Below, one piece after another: positions 7,690 to 16,877 of a stretch of 34,932 nucleotides of DNA. The stretch's first letter is position 1. The number at the start of each line of letters is the position of its first letter. Origin of the DNA: Lachnospiraceae bacterium UBA1066 (GTDB lineage Bacteria > Bacillota > Clostridia > Lachnospirales > Lachnospiraceae); contig DCDB01000310.1 in the NCBI GenBank assembly GCA_002316215.1, forward strand, positions 1 to 34,932, given 5' to 3'. Position numbers and translations under genes: made by a program. Below the pieces are notes generated by a model. It was not told the origin of the DNA. It ran no database searches and was given only the letters and a program-made list of their open reading frames with translations.

Positions 7690-8983
7690 TTATAAGCTCC
7701 TTTATCCTGCCTGCAAGGTAGAGGCTTCCGCATATAAAAAGGCAGCCGTTTCCTTTCCTTGCACAGGCGTTCCGGTATGCCTCCGCCGGATTCCCTACGG
7801 CCTGCACATCCTCAATTCCGTTTTCCCTGAAAAGCCCGGCTAACCTCTCCGCAGTTTCCCGCCTTTTACCTGCGATCTCCGTCGTAACGGCATACGCCAC
7901 CGGAAGCCCCCGGGCCAGCTCATGGATCATGCCGGCATAATCTTTATCGTTTACAGCGCCGAAAAGAAGTCCCGCGGGTTTTCCGCCCGCAATCTTCTCA
8001 GCCGCCTCAATGAAACGCCGGATACCGTCCTCGTTATGCGCCCCGTCAAGATACACGCCGGGCTGAATTTCTTCCATTCGCCCCTCCCAGACGGTTTCGG
8101 AAATTGCTTTCTTGATTTTTTCCGTCGTAAGATCCCTGAAAATGCTGTTCCCTGAATTCTTCAGCACGGAAATTGCAAGAAGGCTCAGGGCTGCATTTTC
8201 CGCCTGATAAGGCGCCGGACTTGATATCCTAAAAGACGTATTACCATAATAGCGAAAGGAAGTCGAAAAATCAATCTTCCCCGCTCCGTTTCCTGAAATT
8301 TTATAATCCCCGCTGCGCATCGGAAAAGCGGGTGCGCCTTTTCTTTCCGCGGCTGCGCGGATGACACGCGCTGCCTCTTCGTTTGCCGCGTCATAAATGC
8401 AGGGCACACCGGCTTTGATGATTCCTGCTTTTTCTCTGGCAATCGCCTCCGCCGTATCGCCAAGATACTGCATATGGTCAAGGCTTACAGATGTAATAAC
8501 CGCCAAAAGCGGATGCTCCAGCGTATTTGTCGCGTCCAGCCGTCCGCCCAAGCCTGTTTCAATCACGGCAATATCGGCTTTCATTTCCGAAAAATAAACT
8601 GCCGCCATAAGATAAAGAAATTCAAAATAAGAAGGGTGCGGCAGGCCTTCTTCTTGCATTTTCTGTATACATAGCCGGACCTTTTCAAATACGCCTGAAA
8701 ATTCCTCTTCGGAAATCATTCCGCCGTCAATCCGGAAACGTTCCCTCATGCTCACAAGATGAGGCGAGGTAAAAAGAGCGGTCTTAAGGCCCCCGGTCCT
8801 GAAAACAGAGGCGAGGTAGGCACAGACACTTCCCTTTCCGTTTGTTCCCGCGATGTGTACAGAAGAATAATCACGGTCAGGGTTTCCGAGACGTTCAAGG
8901 CAAAGACGCGTATGCGCCGGCGGATTCTTCGAAGAAAACCGGGGAATCTCTTCAATATAAGCTGTCTGTTCCTCATAGGTCAT
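7676..8983 (-). CDS. folC: Folylpolyglutamate synthase / dihydrofolate synthase (FolC family)
   Basis: This Mur-ligase family enzyme adds glutamate to folates, and in bifunctional members also to dihydropteroate, using ATP in the cytosol. The P-loop is GTNGKGS (residues 46-52 from the chosen start). Other family blocks are TSPHLVSMRERF, TGLGGRLDATN, SVSLDHMQYLG, DGAHNEDGI and the C-terminal CGSLYLAGRIKEL. A start at 9019 would overlap the upstream gene; I chose the ATG at 8983 (435 residues) because it follows that gene's stop as TGATATG and has GGGAG 9 nt upstream. Whether it also makes dihydrofolate cannot be decided here, as no other folate genes are in the window. Confidence 0.92.
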   Translation of the reverse strand: MTYEEQTAYIEEIPRFSSKNPPAHTRLCLERLGNPDRDYSSVHIAGTNGKGSVCAYLASVFRTGGLKTALFTSPHLVSMRERFRIDGGMISEEEFSGVFEKVRLCIQKMQEEGLPHPSYFEFLYLMAAVYFSEMKADIAVIETGLGGRLDATNTLEHPLLAVITSVSLDHMQYLGDTAEAIAREKAGIIKAGVPCIYDAANEEAARVIRAAAERKGAPAFPMRSGDYKISGNGAGKIDFSTSFRYYGNTSFRISSPAPYQAENAALSLLAISVLKNSGNSIFRDLTTEKIKKAISETVWEGRMEEIQPGVYLDGAHNEDGIRRFIEAAEKIAGGKPAGLLFGAVNDKDYAGMIHELARGLPVAYAVTTEIAGKRRETAERLAGLFRENGIEDVQAVGNPAEAYRNACARKGNGCLFICGSLYLAGRIKELINDKL

Positions 8984-8984
8984 A

Positions 8985-11048
8985 TCAGTTTTCTCCCAGC
9001 TTTCCGACGCCGTATACAAGCGTGTTGGAATGGCTTAAGATCTGCCCGTCACTTGAGTTGCTCTGCTGCCCTACATTTACCCAGTCCCCCGCCTTAAGAG
9101 TTGCCTCCGTCGCAAGAAGCGTGGTGCTGCTGATATAGGAAGTTTTTTGCTGCTTGTCATTTACCGTCAGAACACTCGACTGGGTAAAGTTCTTTCCGTG
9201 TATATAATAAATCCCTTTATCCTCGTCCACAGTCTCGATGCTGTCCAGCGTGATGTTCTTAACGCCCATGGCAAGTACCGTCTGGGAATAAGGCTGCGAC
9301 TGTCCGTAGACATAGTGCTTTCCGTATAGAATATCATACTGCAGCACCTGCATATCATAAAGATAATTCTCGGATTCCTGCATCGTCTGCTGAAAATTGA
9401 ACATCGTGCCTTCATGTATGCCGGCCTTTCCGAAGACATCCGCCATAGCCTGGTACGCAGTAATGTTCTTATGTTCCCCGGCAAGTCCGATATTGTCCCA
9501 GATAAGATAGCGTGTCTGATAAATCGTTCCGGTCGAAAGGTCGCTGTCCGCAAGCCCCATCGTCGGCAGATGGTCTCCGTAAAGAAGGAGGATCGTCGGC
9601 TCATCCCTTGTCGAAAGATAATCCGTCAGGTCTTTTACAAAGGTATCCATCTCATGGATTTCATTCACATAATATTCCCACTGGCAGTTCTTTTCATCCG
9701 TTGAAGCGCCGGAAACCGTTATAGCAGGATTGTCAATAACTTCTTCTGTCGGATAGGCACCGTGCCCCTGTACGGAGACTGTGAAGACAAAATCCTGGTT
9801 TTCATCGTCATCCAGAGCGTCCGCAATACACGGAATGAGGTTCTCATCCCTCATCCAGCCAGTCTCATTTACATCATCCTGCGTATCCATATACTCGTCT
9901 GAGGTAAAAGTATTGAAGCCAAGATTCGCGTAGACGCTCTTCCTGCTGTAAAAATTAGCGTAATTATCGTGTATGGCATGGGAAGTATAGCCAAGGTTTT
10001 CGAGATCGTACGCAGCGCTTTCGCATGCTTCGGACTTCAGGATACCCTTATAGGGATATTCCCCCGCTCCGAAAAAGCGCAGGGACATGCCGGTCAGTGT
10101 TTCAAATTCCGTGTTAACCGTACCGGCGCCAACCGTCGGAACTGTATAAAATCCCGAAGTATACTCTTTGGAAAGCGCATGCCAGTTCGGCAGGGGATCC
10201 TCGGAAAATTTCAGCCACCGGACGTCTGTTGCGTCGAAGAAAGATTCCAGCTGCACAACGACAATATTCGGCATATTATCCGTGTCCGTTTCCGCAATCT
10301 TCCCTTCCGAATCCACGATTCCCTGGACAAGGGCTGCCGAATAATTATCCGGCTGATTGATTCCCGTGTCGAAAAGAGTTACAAGAAAGCAATAGGGAAA
10401 ACCGTAATCCTGATAGGCAAATGCAATATTTCCGAAATATGAAGACAGCTGCTTCATAGCCAGATTCAGCTGCGTAAGCCCGTAGAAACCGATGCCGGCA
10501 GCCAGAAGTCCCGGAAGGACGGCCTTCCAGTGCATTTTCCCCTGATACTTCGGAGCCCTGAAAAAGAAGAATACAAGAAAAACGACCAGTCCCACAAGAG
10601 CGGCGGCAATCAGGATCATTATGACCGGATTCAGGTATTTTCCGGCCACAGCCAAACCTTCGCCGATATTCCCAAGATCCGGTCCGGTAAATGGCGTAAC
10701 ACGGTTCGCCAGCAGGACGCTGTTGGTTACAGCAAAAAGAGCCCAGATAAAAGCAATGGCTGAACGCAGGAAAACGCGGCGGCGCACCAGAAAGACGGGA
10801 AGCGTCGTCACGAAAATCAGGATCGTATTATAAAAAAACACTTTTGTGCGGTCGTTAAAAAAGATACAGGCTGCAATAAAAGAATGGCGTGCCAGCCATT
10901 CAATCACAAAATAGCCGAAAAAACAGGCGGCAAAATGCAGGAGCAGGGCGTAGCGGTTGCAGAAAGCGGTCAGCGCCGCTTTATCCGGCTTGCGGAATAC
11001 AGGCCCGCGCCCTGCTTTTTGTTCTGTTTTCTTTTCCTCATCTTCCAA
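8985..11048 (-). CDS. LtaS-like membrane sulfatase/phosphoglycerol transferase with C-terminal TIG-like domain
   Basis: This 687-residue protein has five N-terminal membrane helices (about 33-190) and an extracellular alkaline-phosphatase/sulfatase-fold domain. Metal and catalytic residues of the lipoteichoic-acid synthase family are visible: Glu in VVVQLESFFD (about 268), the nucleophile Thr in VGAGTVNTEFE (about 310), His in AIHDNYANFYSR, and Asp-His in LLYGDHLPTMG. It probably transfers phosphoglycerol to a glycolipid or wall polymer outside the cell; which acceptor is not known. After the catalytic domain, a ~70-residue TIG/IPT-like beta domain (from about YYIHGKNFTQSSVLTVND) is unusual for LtaS. 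The start codon is TTG with a weak AAAGG. folC follows after 1 nt. Confidence 0.85.
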   Translation of the reverse strand: MEDEEKKTEQKAGRGPVFRKPDKAALTAFCNRYALLLHFAACFFGYFVIEWLARHSFIAACIFFNDRTKVFFYNTILIFVTTLPVFLVRRRVFLRSAIAFIWALFAVTNSVLLANRVTPFTGPDLGNIGEGLAVAGKYLNPVIMILIAAALVGLVVFLVFFFFRAPKYQGKMHWKAVLPGLLAAGIGFYGLTQLNLAMKQLSSYFGNIAFAYQDYGFPYCFLVTLFDTGINQPDNYSAALVQGIVDSEGKIAETDTDNMPNIVVVQLESFFDATDVRWLKFSEDPLPNWHALSKEYTSGFYTVPTVGAGTVNTEFETLTGMSLRFFGAGEYPYKGILKSEACESAAYDLENLGYTSHAIHDNYANFYSRKSVYANLGFNTFTSDEYMDTQDDVNETGWMRDENLIPCIADALDDDENQDFVFTVSVQGHGAYPTEEVIDNPAITVSGASTDEKNCQWEYYVNEIHEMDTFVKDLTDYLSTRDEPTILLLYGDHLPTMGLADSDLSTGTIYQTRYLIWDNIGLAGEHKNITAYQAMADVFGKAGIHEGTMFNFQQTMQESENYLYDMQVLQYDILYGKHYVYGQSQPYSQTVLAMGVKNITLDSIETVDEDKGIYYIHGKNFTQSSVLTVNDKQQKTSYISSTTLLATEATLKAGDWVNVGQQSNSSDGQILSHSNTLVYGVGKLGEN

Positions 11049-11110
11049 ATTTATTTTTTGCCTTTCTTTCAGACGAAATCCTCTGCCTGCATTCCGGCCG
11101 CCGTAAGCAT

Positions 11111-11119
11111 TCTATACCA
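11111..11119 (-). promoter_or_regulatory. Possible extended -10 promoter of the LtaS-like gene
   Basis: On the minus strand TGG precedes TATAGA, an extended -10 element about 60 nt upstream of the TTG start. No convincing -35 box is present. The call rests only on this motif and on its position between valS and the sulfatase gene. Confidence 0.35.
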
Positions 11120-11201
11120 TCCCCCGGCTAAAAGACGGGCTTTCCCTCTTTTCACCGGAAGCAGACATGTTTTCTTTTTTGATCTTTGCAGAAGCCGGAC
11201 T

Positions 11202-13877
11202 TCAGCCCTGCTTCGTATAACCGGCCAGCTGATCGACAATCTGCTGCTTCACCGCCTTGTATTTCGCCAGCTTTTCTCTTTCTTCGGCGATTTTCGCCGC
11301 CGGCGCCTTGCCAAGGAAATTCGGATTTCCCAGCATGCCCTCGCCGCGCGCTATTTCTTTGTCCATCTTTGCATTTTCCTGGTTCAGGCGGGCGATTTCC
11401 TTTTCCCTGTCAACCAGTTCATCCAGCGGAATGTACGCTGTCGCGCGTGACGTCACCACTGTCACGGCATCATCGCCTACGCCTTCTTTTCCGGACTGTA
11501 TTCTCACTTCTGTTGCAAAGACCATGCGCTCCATGCCGGCCAGAGTATCTTTCAATATCTCAAAATCCCGGCAGGCCGCTTCATCCTTGCCGACAATTGT
11601 AAGCTCCGTCTTGGTTCCCGCCGGAACATTCATCTCCATACGGATTCCACGTATTCCCCGGACAAGCTCCTGGTACTCTCCGATCAGTCTCTCATCCTCC
11701 GGGAAATTTCTGTCTTCCCTGTATTTCGGCCATTCCGCTGTCATAATTGTTTTTTCCGACGGAAGCAGCGTACAGTAGATTTCCTCCGTTATAAACGGCA
11801 TATAGGGATGTAAAAGCTTCAGCGCTTCCGTAAGAACCGTCCGCAGCGTCCAGAGTGCTGCATCTGCTGAAATACGAAGGTCTTCAGAATCATTTTTCTT
11901 CACAAGACGCAGTTTTGCAATCTCAATATACCAGTCGCAGAATTCCTCCCAGAGGAAATCATGGATTTTCTGGACAGCGATGCCGAGTTCAAAGCGTTCC
12001 ATATTGTCTGTAACTTCTTTGGCAATTGTATTCACTCGCGAAAGGATCCAGCGGTCAGCCGGACGCAGGTCTTCCGCCGAGGGCTCCGGCAGTTCTTCTT
12101 CCGGGAGATTCATCATGATGAAGCGGCTGGCGTTCCATATCTTGTTTGCAAAATTCCGGCTGGCTTCAACCTGCTCCCAGTAAAAACGCATATCGTTTCC
12201 GGGCGCATTTCCCGTCACAAGCGTAAGGCGCAGCGCATCCGCGCCGTATTTGTCAATAACCTCAAGCGGATCGATTCCGTTCCCAAGCGACTTGCTCATC
12301 TTCCGGCCCTGGGAATCACGAATGAGTCCGTGGATCAGGACGTGGCGGAAAGGACATTTCCCGGTCTGTTCGATCCCTGAGAAGACCATACGGATAACCC
12401 AGAAGAAAATGATATCGTAGCCGGTCACCAAAACATCTGTCGGATAAAAATATTTGAATTCCGGCGTCTCTTTCGGCCATCCAAGCGTCGAAAAAGGCCA
12501 GAGAGCAGAAGAAAACCAGGTATCCAGAGTATCCGGATCCTGCTCGAATTCCGTCCCGCCGCAGTCCGGGCAGGTGTCCGGCATCTCCTTGGCAACGATC
12601 ATCTTTCCGCATTTCCTGCAGTAATAAGCCGGAATCCTGTGCCCCCACCAGAGCTGACGCGAAATGCACCAGTCGTGGATATTCTCCAGCCAGTGAAGAT
12701 AAATCTTGTCAAAGCGTTCCGGAACGAAAGTCAGTTCTCCGCTCTTAACAGCCTCAATAGCCGGTTTTGCCATTTCATCCATCCGGACAAACCACTGCTG
12801 TTTGATCATCGGCTCGACCGTCGTTCCGCAGCGGTCATGTGTGCCGACAGCGTGCGTACATGGCACCACCTTCACCAAAAGACCGAGTTCTTTAAGGTCG
12901 TCCACCATCTTTTTTCGTGCTTCATAGCGGTCCATACCGGCGTATTTTCCGCATTGGCCGTTCATGGTGCCGTCGTCATTTAAAATATTGATTTCTTCAA
13001 GATGATGTCTCTTCCCGACCTCAAAATCGTTCGGATCGTGCGCCGGCGTGATCTTCACACAGCCTGTACCGAACTCCATGTCGACATATTCATCGGCAAT
13101 AACCGGAATAACGCGGTCCGTAAGCGGAAGCTTAAGCAATTTCCCGACAATCCCGGTATAGCGTTCATCTTTCGGATTCACTGCCACAGCCGTATCGCCT
13201 AACAGTGTCTCCGGGCGCGTCGTCGCGATCTCGACGAACTTTCCCTCTTCGCCTGCAACAGGATAATTGATATGCCAGAAATTCCCCTCCTGATCCACAT
13301 GCTCAACCTCAGCATCTGAAATTGTCGTCCTGCAGACCGGGCACCAGTTAATAATCTTCGAGCCTTTATAAATATACCCTTTTTCATAAAGCCGGAGAAA
13401 AACCTCCTGAACAGCGTCGGAGCAGCCTTCGTCCATTGTAAAGCGTTCCCGCTCCCAATCCGCCGACGAACCCATCTCATGAAGCTGACGGATAATCCTG
13501 CCGCCGTACTCCTTCCGCCATTCCCAGCAGTATTTCAGGAACTCTTCGCGCCCGATTTTTTCTTTATCGATGCCCTGCTCCCTTAAGTGCTCCGTGACCT
13601 TGACTTCCGTCGCTATAGCGGCGTGATCCGTGCCCGGCTGCCACAAAGCTTCATAGCCCTGCATTCTCTTCCAGCGGATCAGGATATCCTGAAGCGTGTT
13701 GTCAAGCGCATGGCCCATATGCAGCTGTCCCGTGATATTAGGCGGCGGCATCACAATCGTAAAAGGCTTTTTGTCCGGATTTACTTCTGCATGGAAGCAG
13801 CCCTGATCCATCCATTTCTTATAGAGCCTTTCTTCAAGGCCCTTCGGGTCATACGTTTTTTCAAGTTCCTTTTTCAT
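11202..13877 (-). CDS. valS: Valyl-tRNA synthetase
   Basis: This 891-residue class Ia synthetase charges tRNA-Val in the cytosol. The HIGH signature is HMGH at residues 53-56 within PPPNITGQLHMGH; the KMSKS signature is GRKMSKSLGNGIDPLEV. A CP1 editing domain lies between them, a zinc-type four-Cys cluster is visible in YCRKCGKM...CPDCGG, and a C-terminal coiled coil (about 815-885) is typical of ValRS. The ATG has GGAGG 6 nt upstream. The gene follows telA by only 52 bp with a small hairpin between them, and no T-box leader is present, unusual for a clostridial valS. Confidence 0.97.
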   Translation of the reverse strand: MKKELEKTYDPKGLEERLYKKWMDQGCFHAEVNPDKKPFTIVMPPPNITGQLHMGHALDNTLQDILIRWKRMQGYEALWQPGTDHAAIATEVKVTEHLREQGIDKEKIGREEFLKYCWEWRKEYGGRIIRQLHEMGSSADWERERFTMDEGCSDAVQEVFLRLYEKGYIYKGSKIINWCPVCRTTISDAEVEHVDQEGNFWHINYPVAGEEGKFVEIATTRPETLLGDTAVAVNPKDERYTGIVGKLLKLPLTDRVIPVIADEYVDMEFGTGCVKITPAHDPNDFEVGKRHHLEEINILNDDGTMNGQCGKYAGMDRYEARKKMVDDLKELGLLVKVVPCTHAVGTHDRCGTTVEPMIKQQWFVRMDEMAKPAIEAVKSGELTFVPERFDKIYLHWLENIHDWCISRQLWWGHRIPAYYCRKCGKMIVAKEMPDTCPDCGGTEFEQDPDTLDTWFSSALWPFSTLGWPKETPEFKYFYPTDVLVTGYDIIFFWVIRMVFSGIEQTGKCPFRHVLIHGLIRDSQGRKMSKSLGNGIDPLEVIDKYGADALRLTLVTGNAPGNDMRFYWEQVEASRNFANKIWNASRFIMMNLPEEELPEPSAEDLRPADRWILSRVNTIAKEVTDNMERFELGIAVQKIHDFLWEEFCDWYIEIAKLRLVKKNDSEDLRISADAALWTLRTVLTEALKLLHPYMPFITEEIYCTLLPSEKTIMTAEWPKYREDRNFPEDERLIGEYQELVRGIRGIRMEMNVPAGTKTELTIVGKDEAACRDFEILKDTLAGMERMVFATEVRIQSGKEGVGDDAVTVVTSRATAYIPLDELVDREKEIARLNQENAKMDKEIARGEGMLGNPNFLGKAPAAKIAEEREKLAKYKAVKQQIVDQLAGYTKQG

Positions 13878-13894
13878 TTTTTCCTCCGTAAAAT

Positions 13895-13922
13895 GCAGCC
13901 CCGCGCTTTAGCGCAAGGGCTG
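13895..13922 (-). terminator. Stem-loop between telA and valS, weak terminator or attenuator
   Basis: GCAGCC at 13895-13900 pairs with GGGCTG at 13917-13922 around an inner GCGC-TTTA-GCGC hairpin. On the minus strand the stem is followed only by ATTTTAC, so termination is probably partial and would reduce, not block, read-through into valS. Confidence 0.45.
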
Positions 13923-13929
13923 TCTTACG

Positions 13930-15258
13930 TCAGTTTTCCTGCGTAGCCGTTGTATCAACCGTATTTCCGCCGTCATAGGAAGCATACGGTGAAGCCTGTC
14001 CCTCCGGCTGGGCGTCTGAGACCGTCTGCATCGAAAGCAGTTTCTGCTTCAGATCCCCTTCCAGCTTCTGGAGCTCCACTTCCGCCTGAGCCCGCTTCTC
14101 GCGTCCGTCCGCCTGGATCTTCTGGACTTCATCAAGCGTCGAGATCAGAGATTCGTTCGTATGCTTTAACGTCTCCATATCAACGATACCGCGTTCGGAA
14201 GCCTGAGCCGTCTCAATCGTCGCCTGCTTCAGTTTATCCGCATTCTGCGTTAAGAGTTTATTCGTCATATCCGTCACCGCCGCTTCAGCCTTGGCTGCAT
14301 TTGTCGAATCTTCAATCCCGAGGGCCAGCACCATCTGGTTCTTCCAGAGCGGAATCGTATTCACGATCGTCGACTGTATCTTCTCGACCATCATCGTGTC
14401 ATTGCCCTGAATCATGCGGATCTGCGGAGCCGTCTGGATCGACACCATCCGTGTGAGTTCCAGATCATGGACCTTTTTCTCAAAACGGTTGCACTGCTCC
14501 TCAAGATCCCGCGCCGCCTGCGCGTCTTCCGGAAGACCGCTCTTCTGCGCTGCCGCCTTAGCCGCCGGCAGGTCGTTCTTTTCAACCTCTTCCAGCTTTT
14601 TCTTCCCGGCAAGAATGTACATCGTCAGTTCCTTATAGTAGGCAAGATTGGAGCTGTACATCTTATCCATGGTTGCGACATCTTTCATCAGCAGGATCTG
14701 GTGTGCCTGCAGAGACTGGGCAACTTTATCCACGTTGAGAGAAGCCTTGTCGTATTTTGCCTTCAGCTCCGTCACCTTTTTTTCAGGTTTCTTAAAGAAA
14801 CCGAAGAAACCGCCGCCCTCTTCACGGTCAGGATCGAAATCTTTAAGATTCGTGATGACACCTGTCAAAAGGTCGCCGACCTCGCCGAGATTGCGCGTCT
14901 TGACATTCTGAAGCGCCGCATCCGAGAAATCCGCCATCTTTTTCTGTGTACCCGCACCGTACTGGAGAATGGAATTTGTATCGGCCAGGTTAATCTGCTT
15001 TGAAAACTCGAGGACCTGCTTTTTTTCCGCATCGCTTAAGATCTTATCGTCAATAATGGCCTTATCGGCGCTCTGCGTCGCAGGAACGCTGATGTCCTGC
15101 TCGGGCGCTGATCCGAAAACAAGCTGGGGAGCCGCAGTATCCGGCTGGACAGAAACTGCCTGAGCCGCGTATTCGCCAAAAGCATCCGATGCTGTTTTCA
15201 CCTGCGCTGAAAGATTCGCCGCTTCCTGCTGCACTTCATTTACCGTACTGTCATCCAT
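13930..15258 (-). CDS. TelA-like protein (toxic anion resistance / YaaN family)
   Basis: This 442-residue soluble, mostly helical protein matches the TelA family. The family core includes TIVNTIPLWKNQMVLAL, then ALGIEDSTNAAKAEAAV and a long coiled coil to about residue 420. Family members were linked to tellurite and other toxic anion tolerance, but the biochemical role is unknown; Bacillus yaaN lies next to xpaC, as here. The start has GAGGAGG. It follows the XpaC-like gene by 16 nt and precedes valS. The N-terminal ~70 residues and the C-terminal tail are low complexity. I infer that it works with XpaC at the membrane. Confidence 0.85.
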   Translation of the reverse strand: MDDSTVNEVQQEAANLSAQVKTASDAFGEYAAQAVSVQPDTAAPQLVFGSAPEQDISVPATQSADKAIIDDKILSDAEKKQVLEFSKQINLADTNSILQYGAGTQKKMADFSDAALQNVKTRNLGEVGDLLTGVITNLKDFDPDREEGGGFFGFFKKPEKKVTELKAKYDKASLNVDKVAQSLQAHQILLMKDVATMDKMYSSNLAYYKELTMYILAGKKKLEEVEKNDLPAAKAAAQKSGLPEDAQAARDLEEQCNRFEKKVHDLELTRMVSIQTAPQIRMIQGNDTMMVEKIQSTIVNTIPLWKNQMVLALGIEDSTNAAKAEAAVTDMTNKLLTQNADKLKQATIETAQASERGIVDMETLKHTNESLISTLDEVQKIQADGREKRAQAEVELQKLEGDLKQKLLSMQTVSDAQPEGQASPYASYDGGNTVDTTATQEN

Positions 15259-15274
15259 GATTTCTTCCTCCTCA

Positions 15275-16747
15275 TTACTGCACTTTTATTTTTTGTTCTT
15301 GTTCATTTTCCTTTGCGGCATCAATCTGCTTTTTCAATTCATCGAGCGTGGGGCCTTCTTCCATAGCTTTTCGCTGCGCTTCCTTCATCCGCATCGCTTC
15401 CAGATCGTCCGGCGTGAGCCCCTGCTGTCTGAGGACGGTCTTCATGACGCTGATATCCGTTGAAACATCCAGAGCTTTGTCCTTAAAAAAGCTGTCCAGG
15501 AGCTTTTCGAAAGCATCATTGATGGTGTCGAGAGTCCCTTCGATTTCTTTTTTCGCCGAGGTAATATTCTCGCCCTGCACCGGCTGGGCATCCATTTCCT
15601 CGTAAGCGCCGATCAGTTTCGCCGTCGTCGGAAGATAGTAGTCCATAAACATATTAAGGTTATGCGCCAGTTCCGGCTGCTTACGTACCTGCGCGAAAAT
15701 CTTCGTTACAATATTTTCCATACGGGACAGCTTTTCGGAAACACCCGCGTCCGCAATTGCGTCGTTTGCCTTCCGGATCGTTGCGATATAGGCATTGCCC
15801 TTATCGAGGACGGCCTTTACATCCGCAGGGATCGTGCTGTCGGCCGCTGCAGAAGACGTCTGCTCGGCCTTGAGCGCACGGGCATTCTTTTCCGTCTCCT
15901 GATACTGGCTGTAAAGCGTATCTGAGGCGATAAAGCAGGTCTCCTTCTCGTCAAAATGCCCCTGCTTGATCATGCCGGAAGCCGTCAGCGCCTTGAGTTC
16001 CTTTACAACTGTTTTTTCAGAAAGGCGGGTCTCCTTTGCAAGCTCATCAATATCGGCGTACAGATTCGGCGAAAGTATTTTCTGGTATTCCGCAAAATGA
16101 GAAGCCTGGGAAGAGTTTTTATTTCCGAAATACGTCATAAGCCCCGAGCCGGCTGTCAGAATCAGAAAAAAGACAGACAGCGGACGCGTAATGGCAAGAA
16201 CAAGGGGAACAGACGAAAAGAGAGCAAACGCACCGACGCCTGCCGTTAAAAGGCCAAAAAGGATAAGCCCGGCAATTCCGAAGCCAAAGAGGACTTTTCC
16301 TCCCAGAGCTCCCTGCACGGGTTTAAAATACGGGTTTTCGGGCGTTTTGCGTGAAGCGTATGCTGCCGCGGACTGCGCCGTGTTCCCCGTTCCGTTTCCC
16401 CGGGCATACCCTGCGCCTCCGTTTCCGTAAACTCCTCTGCTGCTCCCTGCGCCGCTGTTTCCGCAGGCTCCCCGGCTGTTCGCATTTCCGCAGGTTCCCC
16501 CGTTATTCACAGCCCCGCCGTTTCCGCCGGCGTTCCGGTAATCCTGCGCATTGCTCATATGCCCGCCGCGATATTTATTCTGTCCGTACTGTCTGCGCAC
16601 GGAATCATAGAGATCCTGCTGCGATGCCGGCTTGAAAATATTTTTGATCTGGCTGCTCATATTGGAATAATTATTGGTGGCAACCGCATGATCGACAATA
16701 TCGAGGACTTTATTTACCGAATCCAGGACGTTATTCGTATCTGACAT
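15275..16747 (-). CDS. XpaC-like membrane protein (5-bromo-4-chloroindolyl phosphate hydrolysis family)
   Basis: This 490-residue protein belongs to the XpaC family by its C-terminal core (about 325-445: LSRMENIVTKIFAQV, then MFMDYYLPTTAKLIGAYEEM). Residues 60-122 are rich in Gly, Asn and Ala, a flexible linker. Two membrane helices lie at about 149-176 and 178-205. Between them and the core, residues 227-268 read like a winged-helix element (ADIDELAKETRLSEKTVVKE, followed by LKALTASGMIKQG). The family name comes from colony staining, not from a proven enzyme. It leads the xpaC-telA pair, with AGAGGA upstream of the ATG. Its role is unknown; membrane stress or envelope maintenance is a guess from the gene pairing. 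Confidence 0.82.
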   Translation of the reverse strand: MSDTNNVLDSVNKVLDIVDHAVATNNYSNMSSQIKNIFKPASQQDLYDSVRRQYGQNKYRGGHMSNAQDYRNAGGNGGAVNNGGTCGNANSRGACGNSGAGSSRGVYGNGGAGYARGNGTGNTAQSAAAYASRKTPENPYFKPVQGALGGKVLFGFGIAGLILFGLLTAGVGAFALFSSVPLVLAITRPLSVFFLILTAGSGLMTYFGNKNSSQASHFAEYQKILSPNLYADIDELAKETRLSEKTVVKELKALTASGMIKQGHFDEKETCFIASDTLYSQYQETEKNARALKAEQTSSAAADSTIPADVKAVLDKGNAYIATIRKANDAIADAGVSEKLSRMENIVTKIFAQVRKQPELAHNLNMFMDYYLPTTAKLIGAYEEMDAQPVQGENITSAKKEIEGTLDTINDAFEKLLDSFFKDKALDVSTDISVMKTVLRQQGLTPDDLEAMRMKEAQRKAMEEGPTLDELKKQIDAAKENEQEQKIKVQ

Positions 16748-16877
16748 TTATTTTTCCTCTGACTTGCATTGATTCCCGCTTTACTAAAATAAGATAAATA
16801 TAAACTCTCTTAAAATACCGTGATTCCTTAATATCCCCCGGCCGCCTCTGTATCTTTCGTCCCGGCCGTTCTCCTGC

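Noticed and set aside
13878..13929. T-box leader for valS
   Set aside because: Only 52 bp are available and they hold one small stem-loop; no specifier loop or T-box sequence fits.
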